This document shows positions 1-9,215 of a DNA stretch of 35,437 nucleotides, piece after piece (within the stretch, counting starts at the first letter, position 1; the number at the start of each line of letters is the position of its first letter). The notes beneath the pieces are model-generated. The model saw only the letters and a program-made list of their open reading frames with translations, was not told the DNA's origin and searched no databases. Position numbers and translations under genes: made by a program. Source of the stretch: Gammaproteobacteria bacterium (GTDB lineage Bacteria > Pseudomonadota > Gammaproteobacteria > Pseudomonadales > Azotimanducaceae); the NCBI GenBank assembly GCA_024640825.1, contig JAHEEG010000024.1, positions 1 through 35,437 of the forward strand, written 5' to 3'.

Positions 1-1
1 T

Positions 2-1312
2 TCCGTCACCGAGGAAATCCTGGATTTCACCCGCCGCGTCGTCACTTCATCGAGAAGCCGTCTGGTCAGCGGCAGGCAGAGAATGGAAGCACCCGCGCTG
101 AACCTGAGTCGTCAAGACCGCTGGGATCTGGCAAGGCTGTCCCTACGTTCGGAGCTGTCCATCGGACCTGCCCGCATTGAGGACTACTTTGCGCCCGCAT
201 TCTTCAAAACCAATTTCTGGTTCATGTGGTGCTCCATGTTCGCCTTCCAGCCCTGGCACAGCTTGATCGAGTTCCGGCGTTACATGCGCCGTTTCATTCA
301 CCTGCTGCCCGGCTTCAATCGTCTGGAAGGCATCCTCCGGACCCCGTACAACCAGTATGACTCGCTCGTCGTACCGCTGGAGCGCTGGCTGCTATGCAAA
401 GGTGTAAACATACATACAGGCACAACAATCCACGCGCTCTCCTTTAGCGAGGGTGAGGCGCCGTCGGCAATAACCAGCATCGAACTTGAAACCGCGCACG
501 GATCGAGCCGCATTCAGGTCAAAGAAGCCGATCTGGTCATGGTCACGCTTGGATCGATGACAGAAGACTCTACCCTGGGCAGCATGAATACGCCTGCGCC
601 GTTGCGGACCAACCCGCAGAGGGGGGCTTGGAAGCTGTGGCGCACGATCGCCCGGCGTTCTGCTGACTTCGGCAAGCCGGACGTGTTTGCTGAAAAGGTC
701 AATCAATCCATGTGGGCGTCTTTTACGGTCACACTTAAAGACCCGACATTCTTCAAATTCATGGAGGCGTTCACCGGCAACCCGGCGGGGACAGGCGGGC
801 TGGTAACCTTCAAAGATTCGAACTGGCTGATGTCCGTGGTGCTGGCGCGTCAACCGCACTTTCGCAATCAGCCCGAGGAAGTTCAGGTTTTCTGGGGCTA
901 TGGTCTGCGTCCGGCACGGACGGGCAATCATGTTTCTAAACCCATGTCCGACTGCAGCGGCATGGAAATTCTCGAAGAGTTGTTCTACCACCTGCCGATC
1001 GGAGATCAGAAGGCAAAGGTTGCGGCGGCGGCCAACTGCATCCCCTGCATGATGCCGTTCATTACAAGCCAGTTCATGCCCCGATCGGCCGGTGACCGGC
1101 CGCCGGTCATTCCACCCGGGGCACGCAATTTCGCTTTTCTCGGCCAGTTCTGCGAAGTGCCGGCGGATACCGTATTCACCGTCGAGTACTCTGTGCGCAC
1201 CGCGCAGACCGCCGTTTTTGGACTGCTTGACCTGAAAAAGCGCGTAACACCTCTGTACCGCGGCTATCGCAGTCCGGGAGTTGTGCTGCGCGCGCTGCGG
1301 GCGCTGGCGTGA
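2..1312 (+). CDS. ohyA: Oleate hydratase (MCRA family), 5'-truncated by window edge
   Basis: FAD-dependent hydratase that adds water to the cis-9 double bond of unsaturated fatty acids to give 10-hydroxy fatty acids. The frame is open from base 2, so the gene enters from the left; about 436 of the usual 590-650 residues are here and the N-terminal FAD-binding motif is missing. An internal ATG at 83 is not the true start, because family-like sequence precedes it. Diagnostic stretches are FFKTNFWFMW, MFAFQPWHS, RRYMRRFIH and YNQYDSLVVPL, then near the end FLGQFCEVPADTVFTVEYSVRTAQ, which is the conserved C-terminal part of the family. The gene converges on the monooxygenase gene with only 20 nt between stops. 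The family call is secure; the substrate is inferred from the family. Confidence 0.93.
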   Translation, partial: SVTEEILDFTRRVVTSSRSRLVSGRQRMEAPALNLSRQDRWDLARLSLRSELSIGPARIEDYFAPAFFKTNFWFMWCSMFAFQPWHSLIEFRRYMRRFIHLLPGFNRLEGILRTPYNQYDSLVVPLERWLLCKGVNIHTGTTIHALSFSEGEAPSAITSIELETAHGSSRIQVKEADLVMVTLGSMTEDSTLGSMNTPAPLRTNPQRGAWKLWRTIARRSADFGKPDVFAEKVNQSMWASFTVTLKDPTFFKFMEAFTGNPAGTGGLVTFKDSNWLMSVVLARQPHFRNQPEEVQVFWGYGLRPARTGNHVSKPMSDCSGMEILEELFYHLPIGDQKAKVAAAANCIPCMMPFITSQFMPRSAGDRPPVIPPGARNFAFLGQFCEVPADTVFTVEYSVRTAQTAVFGLLDLKKRVTPLYRGYRSPGVVLRALRALA

Positions 1313-1332
1313 ACCCTATGCAAAGACCGCGT

Positions 1333-3201
1333 CTATAAAGGGACCCCAGGCGCAGATTCAAAAAGGTAGGGATCAAGCGTCTCCTGGGCATTAGCCCGGA
1401 ACTTGTGCCATCTTCCGCCACCGTAGTACGCCAGGCTTCCAGGCTCGGCATCACCATGCCCGTTGTAGTAGGAGATGCAATCCCGCAAGGGGGCCGTGGT
1501 AATGTCGGCGATTCGGCAGTGTTCCGCGTACTGCTTCTCCGGCTCTGCCTTAACGTCAACGATGGCAGCGCCCTGCTCCCGCATCGTCTTCAGCATCCAG
1601 ACGACGTAGTCGCCATGCTCTTCAATGGCATTCGTGAAGTTGAAGCTTCCACCACCACCCTGGGGACCCGAGACGATAAAAAGATTGGGAAAGCCTTTGC
1701 TGTGCAGCCCAAGGAATGTCCTGGTTCCTTCCGACTGCCACTTCTCGGTCAACGATCGCCCGTCGCGACCAACAATCATGTTGAACGTCGACGTCGCCAT
1801 CCACTGAAAACCCGTGGCGTAAATCAGCACGTCCAGCGGATACTCGACCCCGTCATGCACAACGCCCTTCTCGTTGATTCTGCGCACACCGCGCGGCGCC
1901 GTATCAACGAGGGTTACGTGGGGCAGGTTGAAGGTCGGCAGATACTCATCGTGAAACGTCGGCCTTTTGCAGCCATACGGGTAGTAAGGTTTCAACGCGG
2001 CCGCCGTTTTCGGATCCTCGACGATGGCGTCTACCCTGGCACGGATCTGCTCCATGATGCGAAAGTTTGTATCCAGCTGCTTCTGAATCATCTCCTCTGC
2101 AGACAGCTCTCGCTCGTACCGTTTGCGCGCTTTGAAATCGTCGATCTTACCTGCCAGATAATCGTCATTCGCTTTCATGGCGGTTCTGCCCGCCGAAATT
2201 CTTGCGAACCTTGCCCGCCTGGCTTTGGCCCAGCCGGGCTCTCTGGACCAGGTTTCCCTTTCCTCCTCAGTGGTCTCACGCTGATCACGCACGTCGATGG
2301 AGGAAGGGGTGCGTTGAAAGACATACAGCGCTTTCACGATCTTGGCAATCTCAGGGATCACCTGGACCGCCGTGGCACCGGTGCCGATGATGCCGACGGT
2401 TTTGCCCTTCAAGTCGATGTTGTAATTCCAGCGTGACGTGTGGAACGCCTCCCCCCGGAAGGTTTCCATCCCTTCGATTCTTGCCAGCTTGGGGGTCGTC
2501 AGTATGCCGTTGGCGAGGACGACGAACCTCGCGCGCATGGCGTCGCCACGATCCGTCAGGACGGTCCATCGCCCAGTGGTTTCATCCCACTCGGTCTTCT
2601 CGACTGTCGTATGGAACAGGCAGTGGTCGTAGAAATCGAATTTCTCCGCCATGCGCTGACAGTACTCCATGATCTCGAAACCCGACGCAAACTTCATCGT
2701 CGGGATGTAACCCATCTCTTCCAGCAGCGGCAGATAGCTGTAGGCTTCGACATCGCAGGCGATCCCCGGATAACGGTTCCAGTACCAGGTGCCGCCAACG
2801 TCGCCGCCCTTCTCACAGAACCGCACGTCGTTGAACCCCGCCTCGCGAAGCTTGTGCCACAGCAGAAGGCCGGCAAAGCCAGCGCCGACCACGAGAATCT
2901 CACAATCGTCCGTGAGCGCCTCTCGCGGCACAGGATCTGCCGAGTACACGTCTTCCAGGTACTTGCTGAACTCGCCTTCCATCGCCATGTAGTCGGCAGC
3001 GCCCCGCCGTGCCTCTTTGAACTCGCGATACTTCGCCTGCTCTTGGGCATTGAACACCGCCCCGGGCGGAGGCGGCGGCAGTGTCTTCAGCGCCTCGTCC
3101 GAGATGGTTGAGTAGCCTTTGCCGGCGATCTTGTCCGTCGCTTTGGCAGCCCTTGTATTGAAGATTTTGAGGCCGGTAGCCGGGTCTATTCGAATCGACA
3201 T
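1333..3201 (-). CDS. Baeyer-Villiger monooxygenase (flavin-dependent, class B)
   Basis: Predicted FAD/NADPH monooxygenase of 622 aa that inserts oxygen next to a ketone to make an ester or lactone. The FAD-binding GAGFAG lies at residues 106-111, followed by GGTWYWNRYPG at about 136-146. The class fingerprint FRGEAFHTSRWN is at 248-259 and the second nucleotide-binding motif GTGATA at 273-278. FQRTPSSIDVR follows, as in cyclopentadecanone or steroid-type enzymes. The roughly 100-residue N-terminal extension ahead of the Rossmann fold also matches the longer large-ring/steroid subgroup rather than the 540-residue cyclohexanone type. The start at 3201 gives the family-like N-terminus; the upstream ribosome site is weak. 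The gene runs in the same direction as the acyl-CoA dehydrogenase upstream (gap 77 nt), which suggests joint breakdown of an alicyclic or steroid-like compound. The substrate cannot be read from sequence. Confidence 0.93.
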   Translation of the reverse strand: MSIRIDPATGLKIFNTRAAKATDKIAGKGYSTISDEALKTLPPPPPGAVFNAQEQAKYREFKEARRGAADYMAMEGEFSKYLEDVYSADPVPREALTDDCEILVVGAGFAGLLLWHKLREAGFNDVRFCEKGGDVGGTWYWNRYPGIACDVEAYSYLPLLEEMGYIPTMKFASGFEIMEYCQRMAEKFDFYDHCLFHTTVEKTEWDETTGRWTVLTDRGDAMRARFVVLANGILTTPKLARIEGMETFRGEAFHTSRWNYNIDLKGKTVGIIGTGATAVQVIPEIAKIVKALYVFQRTPSSIDVRDQRETTEEERETWSREPGWAKARRARFARISAGRTAMKANDDYLAGKIDDFKARKRYERELSAEEMIQKQLDTNFRIMEQIRARVDAIVEDPKTAAALKPYYPYGCKRPTFHDEYLPTFNLPHVTLVDTAPRGVRRINEKGVVHDGVEYPLDVLIYATGFQWMATSTFNMIVGRDGRSLTEKWQSEGTRTFLGLHSKGFPNLFIVSGPQGGGGSFNFTNAIEEHGDYVVWMLKTMREQGAAIVDVKAEPEKQYAEHCRIADITTAPLRDCISYYNGHGDAEPGSLAYYGGGRWHKFRANAQETLDPYLFESAPGVPL

Positions 3202-3278
3202 GCTAGTTTCTCTAAGCTGGCTCCCTTACGGTTGCGGACAATGCCACCCACCGCCTGAACACTGTCGAACGGGCAACC

Positions 3279-4505
3279 CTAGAGCAGCTCCCCACCGCAA
3301 GCGGACGCGGTAGTGCCATGCTTCTCAAAGGCTTTGATTACGTTGGCACCGGTGCGCCAGCGATGCACTTCGTCAGGCCCGTCCACCAGTCTCTGGCTGC
3401 GGATGCTCGTATACCAGCTCGCCAGCGGTGTGTCGTGGCTGTAGCCCAGCGCGCCGTGCAGTTGCAGGGCGGTATCGACCACCTGGTGCACCATGTGTGC
3501 GAGAAAAACCTTGGCAATGCCGTTTTCCTGACGCAGATCCTCACCGCGTTCGGCTTTGTAGGCAATGTGCAACAGCATCAGACGCGCCTTGTAGATTTCA
3601 GCAGCGCAGTCGGCGAGCATCCAGCGAACGCCCTGTCGGTCGGCGAGACGCTTGCCAAAGGTGCTTCGGTTGACCACGTGACCCGCTGCCAGATCGAGCG
3701 CGCGCTGCGCCATGGCCACATTGTGCATGCCGTGGCGCAGACGACCGTAAGCCAATCGGTGCTGGCCCATCGCAAAACCTTTGCCGCGACCACCGAGGAT
3801 GTTCTCACGAGGCACCACCAGATTGTCGATGACCACCTCAGAGTGCGAGCCGCCGAGCTTCAGCCCCAACTCCGTGTGGGGTTGCATAGTCTCGATATTG
3901 CGCACGATCTGATATCCGGGGTTCGGCAATTCCACGATGAAAGTGCTGTACTGCTCGTGTCGCGGCGCTTCGGGATCTGTCTTGGCCATGACAACCGCGA
4001 TGTCGGCCACGCTGGCCGAGGAGCTGTACCACTTCTCGCCATTGAGCACCCAGTTGTCGCCTTCGAGCACGGCGGTAGTCTGCATACCGGTAGCGTCCGC
4101 ACCGGCGGCCTTCTCGGTCATGGAATAGCAGATACGTTTCTGCCCATCGAGCAGCGGCTTCAGGTACTTTTCTTTCTGAAAGTCAGTGCCGTGCTCCAGG
4201 AGAGTCAGCATGGTGGCATCGTCGGGCCCCTGGGTGTTCAACGCCAGAGCGCCAAGGAAACTCTCGCCCAGCTCCATCTGCACCAGCGCGTTAGCCAGCG
4301 GCTTGAGGCCCATGCCGCCATGCTCGGGTGGAATGAAGGGGCACCACAAACCCTGCGCACGGGCTTTGCTTCTCAGCTCCGCAAGCACAGAATCGAAGTT
4401 ATCCGCAGTACACTTTTCCTCCGCCGCAACGCACTCTTCCTGCACGAATGCGCGCACCTTGGCTCGAATGGCTTTGGTTTCAGCCGGAATCTCGAAATCG
4501 ATCAT
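3279..4505 (-). CDS. Acyl-CoA dehydrogenase, ACAD10/11-like
   Basis: Predicted FAD flavoenzyme (408 aa) that makes the first alpha,beta-desaturation of an acyl-CoA thioester. The N-terminal helical domain ends near PEHGGMGL. The substrate/FAD region is CYSMTEKAAGADATGMQT, and the middle beta domain contains NGEKWYSSSA. The C-terminal helical domain has LRHGMHNVAMAQRALDLA and QLHGALGYSHDTPLA. RLVDGPDEVHR near residues 373-383 puts an aspartate (D375) where short/medium-chain enzymes carry the catalytic glutamate, as is usual in the ACAD11-like group. An unusually good ribosome site (GGGAGGG) sits a few bases before the ATG at 4505. The neighbouring monooxygenase hints at a branched or cyclic acyl-CoA substrate, but this is inference. 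Confidence 0.93.
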   Translation of the reverse strand: MIDFEIPAETKAIRAKVRAFVQEECVAAEEKCTADNFDSVLAELRSKARAQGLWCPFIPPEHGGMGLKPLANALVQMELGESFLGALALNTQGPDDATMLTLLEHGTDFQKEKYLKPLLDGQKRICYSMTEKAAGADATGMQTTAVLEGDNWVLNGEKWYSSSASVADIAVVMAKTDPEAPRHEQYSTFIVELPNPGYQIVRNIETMQPHTELGLKLGGSHSEVVIDNLVVPRENILGGRGKGFAMGQHRLAYGRLRHGMHNVAMAQRALDLAAGHVVNRSTFGKRLADRQGVRWMLADCAAEIYKARLMLLHIAYKAERGEDLRQENGIAKVFLAHMVHQVVDTALQLHGALGYSHDTPLASWYTSIRSQRLVDGPDEVHRWRTGANVIKAFEKHGTTASACGGELL

Positions 4506-4542
4506 CGTTCCCTCCCTACATACGGATTTGAATCTGGTGAGA

Positions 4543-4887
4543 CTATATCAGCTCGCGCCAGGTGATGGTCCACCTGGCGCGAGCGCGCGGCGCCGTCCTC
4601 AATGAACCAGCGCGAGCAGGTTCTTCGGTTACGACATACGCCGTCTTTACCCATCCTTCATCGTTGGCCGGCGTCCGCACTCGAATAGACACACGTGCCC
4701 GCTCCAGCACCTCCAGGGCATCGCCGCTCACCGGGGCTTTGAAGGGGCGGCCTCGGGTCTGCTCACCCTCGTAGAGACCCAGGCGGAGTTCGTCGGTAAC
4801 ATAACCCGCTTCGGGCCGACTGGGCAAAGCGGCAAACGCTACCACAAGGGCGATAAAAAGCATCCGCAGACCAATGAGTTTCGACAC
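4543..4887 (-). CDS. Small exported SH3-domain protein
   Basis: I place the start at the GTG at 4885-4887 because an AGGAAG ribosome site lies 8 nt upstream; a longer reading from 5043 would have to translate a tandem repeat. The 114-aa product begins with a hydrophobic signal segment (about residues 9-27, [14 protein letters not shown]) and then a bacterial SH3 domain that starts [13 protein letters not shown] and includes EGWVKTAYV. This resembles the N-terminal half of the TIGR04211/YgiM-type SH3 proteins, which are usually about 200 aa and end in a coiled coil and a membrane segment; both are missing here. A periplasmic wall-associated role is possible, but no function is assigned. It is divergent from the PQQ dehydrogenase gene. 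Confidence 0.7.
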   Translation of the reverse strand: MSKLIGLRMLFIALVVAFAALPSRPEAGYVTDELRLGLYEGEQTRGRPFKAPVSGDALEVLERARVSIRVRTPANDEGWVKTAYVVTEEPARAGSLRTAPRARARWTITWRELI

Positions 4888-4973
4888 GTAAACGCTTCCT
4901 CGACCATCCGAGCGCACTTTACTGGAACAATCGATAAGAACCAGCCAAATCGTCGCAGTCGGCACCATCAGAC

Positions 4974-5026
4974 GCGGCGCACGGAGCGGCGCACGGAGCG
5001 GCGCACGGAGCGGCGCACGGAGCGGT
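4974..5026 (+). repeat. 12-bp tandem repeat, four perfect copies plus a partial one
   Basis: Unit gcggcgcacgga occurs at 4974-4985, 4986-4997, 4998-5009 and 5010-5021, followed by gcgg. It sits between the divergent SH3 and PQQ dehydrogenase genes and ends about 10 nt before the ribosome site of the latter, so it is probably in the 5' leader or promoter of that gene. Perfect copies suggest recent slippage or expansion. Confidence 0.95.
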
Positions 5027-5049
5027 GTAATGGAAAGGAGCACCAGGCA

Positions 5050-7188
5050 GTGAAACGCAATGATCTCTTCGCAGCCGGAATTTCTGGATTCCTGAGTCTG
5101 GCCACAGCCCCGCTTTTAACGCTGGCAGACGTCGCTCAGAACATGCGCGGGCAGGCGATTTATGAGACCCGATGCGTGAGCTGTCACCATCTGACGCTGC
5201 GTGGTTCTGCCCACGGCTCGGAACTCACCGGGTCCGCCTTCACGACGCGCTGGGGAAACAGAACAACCCTGGACCTGCTCCGCTACAACCTGGCGAACAT
5301 GCCACCCGGGGAGAGCAAGTCACTTCGAAAAACAGAGCATCTGGATGTGGTTGCCTACATTCTCTCGAAGAACGGTCGCGATCCGCAGGATGCTGCGCTC
5401 GCCCTTGATACGCCGCTGATCATCGCAAGTGGCGCGCCAGAGGGCACCGAGGGTGGGCCAGCAGGCGCCGCCGCTGAACCCGAAGCGCTCGACTCGTGGG
5501 CGGCGGTGGACACCATCGATGAAATCGCCAGGAGCAGGTCATCCTTCACCAACAGAACAATCGACCGCTTGAAACCGGTTACGGACGAAACGCTCCGCAG
5601 GCCGCTGCCGGGTGATTGGCTGCACTGGCGCCGCACCGCCGACGGACAAGGCTACAGCCCCCTTGAACAGATAAATCGTCAGACCGTCGGCCACCTGAAG
5701 CTGGCCTGGGTAATTGCGATGCGTGATGGCAGCAATCAGGTAACCCCGCTTGTTTACGACGGCATTATGTATCTGACAAATCCGGGAAACATCATCCAGG
5801 CGGTGGACGCGCGCACCGGAGATCTTATCTGGGAATACGCTTACCCGTACCCGCCTGAGTCCAGAACGCTCGGCGGCCCGCTGAGAAACATCGCCATCTA
5901 CGGGGACAAACTGTACATGTCGACATACGATGCGGCACTCGTTGCCGTAGACGCACGTACGGGTCAGCTGGTATGGCGAGCGGTGAAAGCAGACTACCGC
6001 GAAGGCTACACACACACTGCGGGACCGATCGTCGGCGCCGGGGTTATCCTCAGCGGAATCAACGGGTGCGAGCGGTACAAAAAGAACGGCTGTTTTGTCA
6101 CCGGACACAACGCTGAAACCGGCGAGGAGCTCTGGCGCACGTCCACAATTGCCTTGTCCGGAGATCCCAATGACGCATCCTGGGGAGGGTTGGCCGAAGC
6201 GTTCCGCGCGGGAAGCGATACCTGGATTGCAGGCAGCTACGATCCCGATCTGAATCTGTTCTACATCGGCACGGCTCAGGCGAAACCGTGGGTCGCTGCA
6301 AGCCGGCAGATGTCGGTAGGCGACGCAGCACTGTACACCAACTCAACCCTGGCAATAGACCCTACAGACGGTCGGATCGTCTGGCATTTCCAGCACGTGC
6401 CGGGCGAGACCATCGACATGGAGGTGGGCTACGAAAGGGTGCTGGTCGACTTAGACGGAGAGAAGTTTCTTTTCACCGTGGGCAAAGACGGCATCTTGTG
6501 GAAGCTGGATCGGCGCACGGGACAGTTCGTCGGTTACGCCGAGACTATCTATCAGAACATCTTCGACGCCATCGATGCGGAAACGGGGAAGGTCCGCTAC
6601 CGCCAGGACATTGTCGACGCAGAAGTTGGCGATACCATCAGCGCCTGCCCGGGCATTTACGGCGGCCACAACTGGCAGGCGAGCGCGTACAGCCCTGAAA
6701 CCCGAAGCCTGCTCATTCCTCTGCATCAGCTGTGCGCGGATATGGTCGGCCGCAGCGTGGATCTGGTTCCCGGCGGCGGCGGCTTTGGCGGCGATTCCCG
6801 GTCTTACGAAATGCCGGGTGCAAACGGTAATCTCGGCAAGCTCGTCGCCTTCGACGTGGATACCATGAAGGCACGCTGGACCCACGAGCAGCGCGCGATG
6901 CTCATGACCTCGGTATTGACCACCGCCGGTGGCCTGGCGTTCGTCGGCGATCTCGACCGCTACTTCAAGGCTTTCGATGTGGCGACCGGAACTCTGTTGT
7001 GGCAGACACGATTGGGCGCGCCGACACACGGCTACCCCATCACCTACAGCGTCGAGGGCAAGCAGTACCTCGCGGTACCCACAGGCATGGGCGTGTTCCG
7101 GGCCCTCACAGCGGCCATCAGCCCGGATATTTACCAGCCGGCAAACGGCCAGGCGCTCTACGTGTTCGAGCTTCCGGAAGCGGATTGA
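5050..7188 (+). CDS. PQQ-dependent dehydrogenase with N-terminal cytochrome c domain (quinohemoprotein)
   Basis: Predicted periplasmic alcohol/aldehyde-type dehydrogenase of 712 aa. The start is GTG, 9 nt after AGGAG at 5036-5040. Residues 1-26 look like a signal peptide. A class I cytochrome c domain follows, with CVSCH at 42-46 and a likely Met ligand in NMPPG (M84). From about residue 185 the PQQ beta-propeller starts ([20 protein letters not shown]) with repeated W-motifs such as [31 protein letters not shown] and [38 protein letters not shown] and [12 protein letters not shown] are typical of quinoprotein dehydrogenases. The order heme-then-propeller is the reverse of the classic quinohemoprotein alcohol dehydrogenases, where the heme domain is C-terminal. 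The substrate is unknown. A hairpin lies just after the stop. Confidence 0.92.
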   Translation: MKRNDLFAAGISGFLSLATAPLLTLADVAQNMRGQAIYETRCVSCHHLTLRGSAHGSELTGSAFTTRWGNRTTLDLLRYNLANMPPGESKSLRKTEHLDVVAYILSKNGRDPQDAALALDTPLIIASGAPEGTEGGPAGAAAEPEALDSWAAVDTIDEIARSRSSFTNRTIDRLKPVTDETLRRPLPGDWLHWRRTADGQGYSPLEQINRQTVGHLKLAWVIAMRDGSNQVTPLVYDGIMYLTNPGNIIQAVDARTGDLIWEYAYPYPPESRTLGGPLRNIAIYGDKLYMSTYDAALVAVDARTGQLVWRAVKADYREGYTHTAGPIVGAGVILSGINGCERYKKNGCFVTGHNAETGEELWRTSTIALSGDPNDASWGGLAEAFRAGSDTWIAGSYDPDLNLFYIGTAQAKPWVAASRQMSVGDAALYTNSTLAIDPTDGRIVWHFQHVPGETIDMEVGYERVLVDLDGEKFLFTVGKDGILWKLDRRTGQFVGYAETIYQNIFDAIDAETGKVRYRQDIVDAEVGDTISACPGIYGGHNWQASAYSPETRSLLIPLHQLCADMVGRSVDLVPGGGGFGGDSRSYEMPGANGNLGKLVAFDVDTMKARWTHEQRAMLMTSVLTTAGGLAFVGDLDRYFKAFDVATGTLLWQTRLGAPTHGYPITYSVEGKQYLAVPTGMGVFRALTAAISPDIYQPANGQALYVFELPEAD

Positions 7189-7200
7189 CCCGAATTCTCT

Positions 7201-7221
7201 GCGACTCAGGATAAGAGTCGC
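7201..7221 (+). terminator. Hairpin after the PQQ dehydrogenase gene
   Basis: GCGACTC at 7201-7207 and GAGTCGC at 7215-7221 pair perfectly around a 7-nt loop, 13 nt after the stop codon. There is no U-run after it, so it may stabilise the mRNA end rather than terminate. Nothing else was found in 7189-7373. Confidence 0.4.
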
Positions 7222-7373
7222 CTCCGCTCAGATCCCCTCAGTGATTCCACCAGGCTCGATCGGAGAAAGACCGAATATCGATCTCAAAGGTCCGGGCTTA
7301 TCGATGTTGCTGGGCCAGATGCAAATACTGCTCCACGATCCTGGCAGGACGCCAAGCAAGCCAGCTTCCCAGA

Positions 7374-9215
7374 TTATGGACGAAAACTCACTCTGACCGC
7401 GGTGCGCACTGATATCGGTTTGCCGTTTTCCACCACCGGTTCGAACTTCCAGTTGAGCACGGCCTGCATAGCGGCCCGAACAAAGTAGTCGGGTGCTTCG
7501 CCAATTATCTCAACGCCGCCGACATCGCCGGTTTCTGTGACCGTAAGCTGCAAATCCACGGAGCCTTTGACCCCATCGGGCGCCCTGCGTGGATAGGGTG
7601 GGAGTTGCTGACGAATCAATTTTAGCTGTCCGAGGGGGTAAAGGTCCGCTGGTTGCCCAGCATCGAGGGACGCGTTCGTTTCTACCAGCCTGTTGGCCGC
7701 CAACTCATCTACGTTGTTGCTGGCGGCATCGCCTGGTTCCAAAGAGCCTCCGGCCTGGGCCCCGAACGAGCCAAAAGCTTGTGGAGCCAGGACAACAGAC
7801 GGGTAGATCCTGGGCGCGGGCTGGGATGCAGGCCGCAGTTTCAGCTGTGTGGCTTGCTCGTTATCCACCGTGCTGCCGCGAGTTTCCCGCTTGGCGACGC
7901 CAGGCTCGGCTGTACGCGAGTCTGCATCGGCAGCCCGAACTGCAAGTTCCTCATTGCGTTTGGCAGTCGCCGCCTGCGCCGCCGCAAGGTAAGCCAGCGC
8001 GCTGCTCACAGACTCCTGGGCTACGCCGGTAATTGAAGCCTGCGCGATGAGCCTTCCGGCCTTGATGGTATCCCCGCCGTCATAGCTCAGCATCGCTTCG
8101 CTGGCCAGACGCTCCGTCAATATTTCAAGGCTTTGGCGTACCTTTGGATCGTTTGGATACGCCAGATGCAGCGTCTTAAGAGACTGCACCGCAAAGTCGA
8201 CGGCCGTCTTGTCCGGCAGTTCTTCGGATTCAACCAGACCGGCGATTTGCGCCAGTAGTTCAGGATTGCCTGATTCCGCGTTTTCTGCCGGGGGCTGACT
8301 TTCGGCAGGTGTCGAATCCAACGCCTCTTTGGTCGCAACAGGGGGCGCAAAGGGGTCGCCCGGCTGATCCTCCGCGGCCACAACGGGCCGGATCTCAGCC
8401 TCAGGCGGTGGTTCGATCTGGGTCTGGGTCTGGGTCTGGGTCTGGGTCTGGGTCTGGGTCTGGAAAATGAAATAGGTACTACCCACGAATACCGCCAACA
8501 AAACGCCCGCGAAAATAACGGCACGGGTTATGCCCGAACTCGCCGGTGCCACCTGTCCGCCAACCGGGGAGACGGCGGTTGCCGAAGCTTCATGACGCTG
8601 TTGCGCATCGTCCGCCGTCACCGGCGCCGATTCCTCGGATAAAGCCTCAGGCGCCTGGACATCCCGAACGCTGACACTCTGCGCGCCAGCCGGCGCCGCA
8701 TCGTCGAGATCCCCCGCGGCAGCCGAATCTGTTGCCTGGGCGGTTGCGGGTTCGATCGTTCCGTCAGGCTCAGCAGAAACCGGCCTCAGAAAGCGCGCGA
8801 TCGACGGGCCCGGCGCCGCCTTGAGCCTGCTTTCCGAGTTTGTATCGCCGGAAGTGTGGACGACCCGGATCTCCAACGTGTCGCCGACGGGACTGGTCGT
8901 TACGGAGCCGGTATCTATGGCCACCGTGCGGTTGGGAAAGCTGAGTTGAACCTGCGTCTGCGGGTCGACGTAGACCGTGGGGGCCCTTCCTCTCTCCGGG
9001 ACTTCCAGTTCGTACGCATCCGAGGTAACGAGAAGAATCAGCGTGCCATCTTTGATATCAAATTCCACCAGCCCATCGCTGGACTGGAAGCTCATCTCAC
9101 CTGACGCATCCTCTCCCAGGTGCATACCGGGCTGGATGCGAGCAGTCAGCCCTCCCTCTCTGGTGGTCAGGTACCAGCCGGTGGTCTGAGCAGAACTGGC
9201 TTTGTCATGTGCCAT
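7374..9215 (-). CDS. TonB C-terminal-domain protein with large cytoplasmic N-domain
   Basis: A 613-aa protein. Residues 1 to about 120 form a beta-rich domain that I do not recognise; 130-230 is an Ala/Pro/Glu-rich linker. A single membrane segment lies at about 232-251 (AVIFAGVLLAVFVGSTYFIF), followed at once by a Gln-Thr repeat (252-266) and a Pro-rich stretch. A helical region covers about 320-425. The last 85 residues are a TonB C-terminal domain, with the PPYPRRA motif and LNWKFEP near the end. The topology (N-in, TonB domain in the periplasm) fits an energy transducer or envelope protein. TonB proteins normally have a very short cytoplasmic N-terminus, so a 230-residue cytoplasmic part is odd and could be a sensing or interaction domain. 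It is transcribed divergently from the molybdenum-hydroxylase/Sox operon. Confidence 0.75.
   Translation of the reverse strand: MAHDKASSAQTTGWYLTTREGGLTARIQPGMHLGEDASGEMSFQSSDGLVEFDIKDGTLILLVTSDAYELEVPERGRAPTVYVDPQTQVQLSFPNRTVAIDTGSVTTSPVGDTLEIRVVHTSGDTNSESRLKAAPGPSIARFLRPVSAEPDGTIEPATAQATDSAAAGDLDDAAPAGAQSVSVRDVQAPEALSEESAPVTADDAQQRHEASATAVSPVGGQVAPASSGITRAVIFAGVLLAVFVGSTYFIFQTQTQTQTQTQTQTQIEPPPEAEIRPVVAAEDQPGDPFAPPVATKEALDSTPAESQPPAENAESGNPELLAQIAGLVESEELPDKTAVDFAVQSLKTLHLAYPNDPKVRQSLEILTERLASEAMLSYDGGDTIKAGRLIAQASITGVAQESVSSALAYLAAAQAATAKRNEELAVRAADADSRTAEPGVAKRETRGSTVDNEQATQLKLRPASQPAPRIYPSVVLAPQAFGSFGAQAGGSLEPGDAASNNVDELAANRLVETNASLDAGQPADLYPLGQLKLIRQQLPPYPRRAPDGVKGSVDLQLTVTETGDVGGVEIIGEAPDYFVRAAMQAVLNWKFEPVVENGKPISVRTAVRVSFRP
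8418..8463. repeat. Hexanucleotide repeat coding for (Gln-Thr)n
   Basis: On the plus strand the unit ctgggt is repeated seven times from 8418 to 8459, then ctgg. Read on the minus strand it encodes alternating Gln and Thr just outside the membrane segment of the TonB-like protein. Because the unit is 6 nt, slippage would change protein length by two residues without breaking the frame. Confidence 0.95.

Noticed and set aside
1405-2436. Long plus-strand frame opposite the Baeyer-Villiger gene
   Set aside because: It lies entirely antisense to a clear enzyme gene, has no family likeness and is typical of GC-rich shadow frames.
3318-4565. 415-codon plus-strand frame opposite the acyl-CoA dehydrogenase
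   Set aside because: Antisense shadow; the minus-strand reading is a full-length enzyme with a strong ribosome site.
4974-5026. CRISPR-like array
   Set aside because: Copies are directly adjacent with no spacers, and the unit is only 12 bp.
4888-5043. N-terminal extension of the SH3 protein through the tandem repeat
   Set aside because: It would encode repeated PLRA units with no signal peptide at the front; the GTG at 4887 has a good ribosome site and gives a normal leader.
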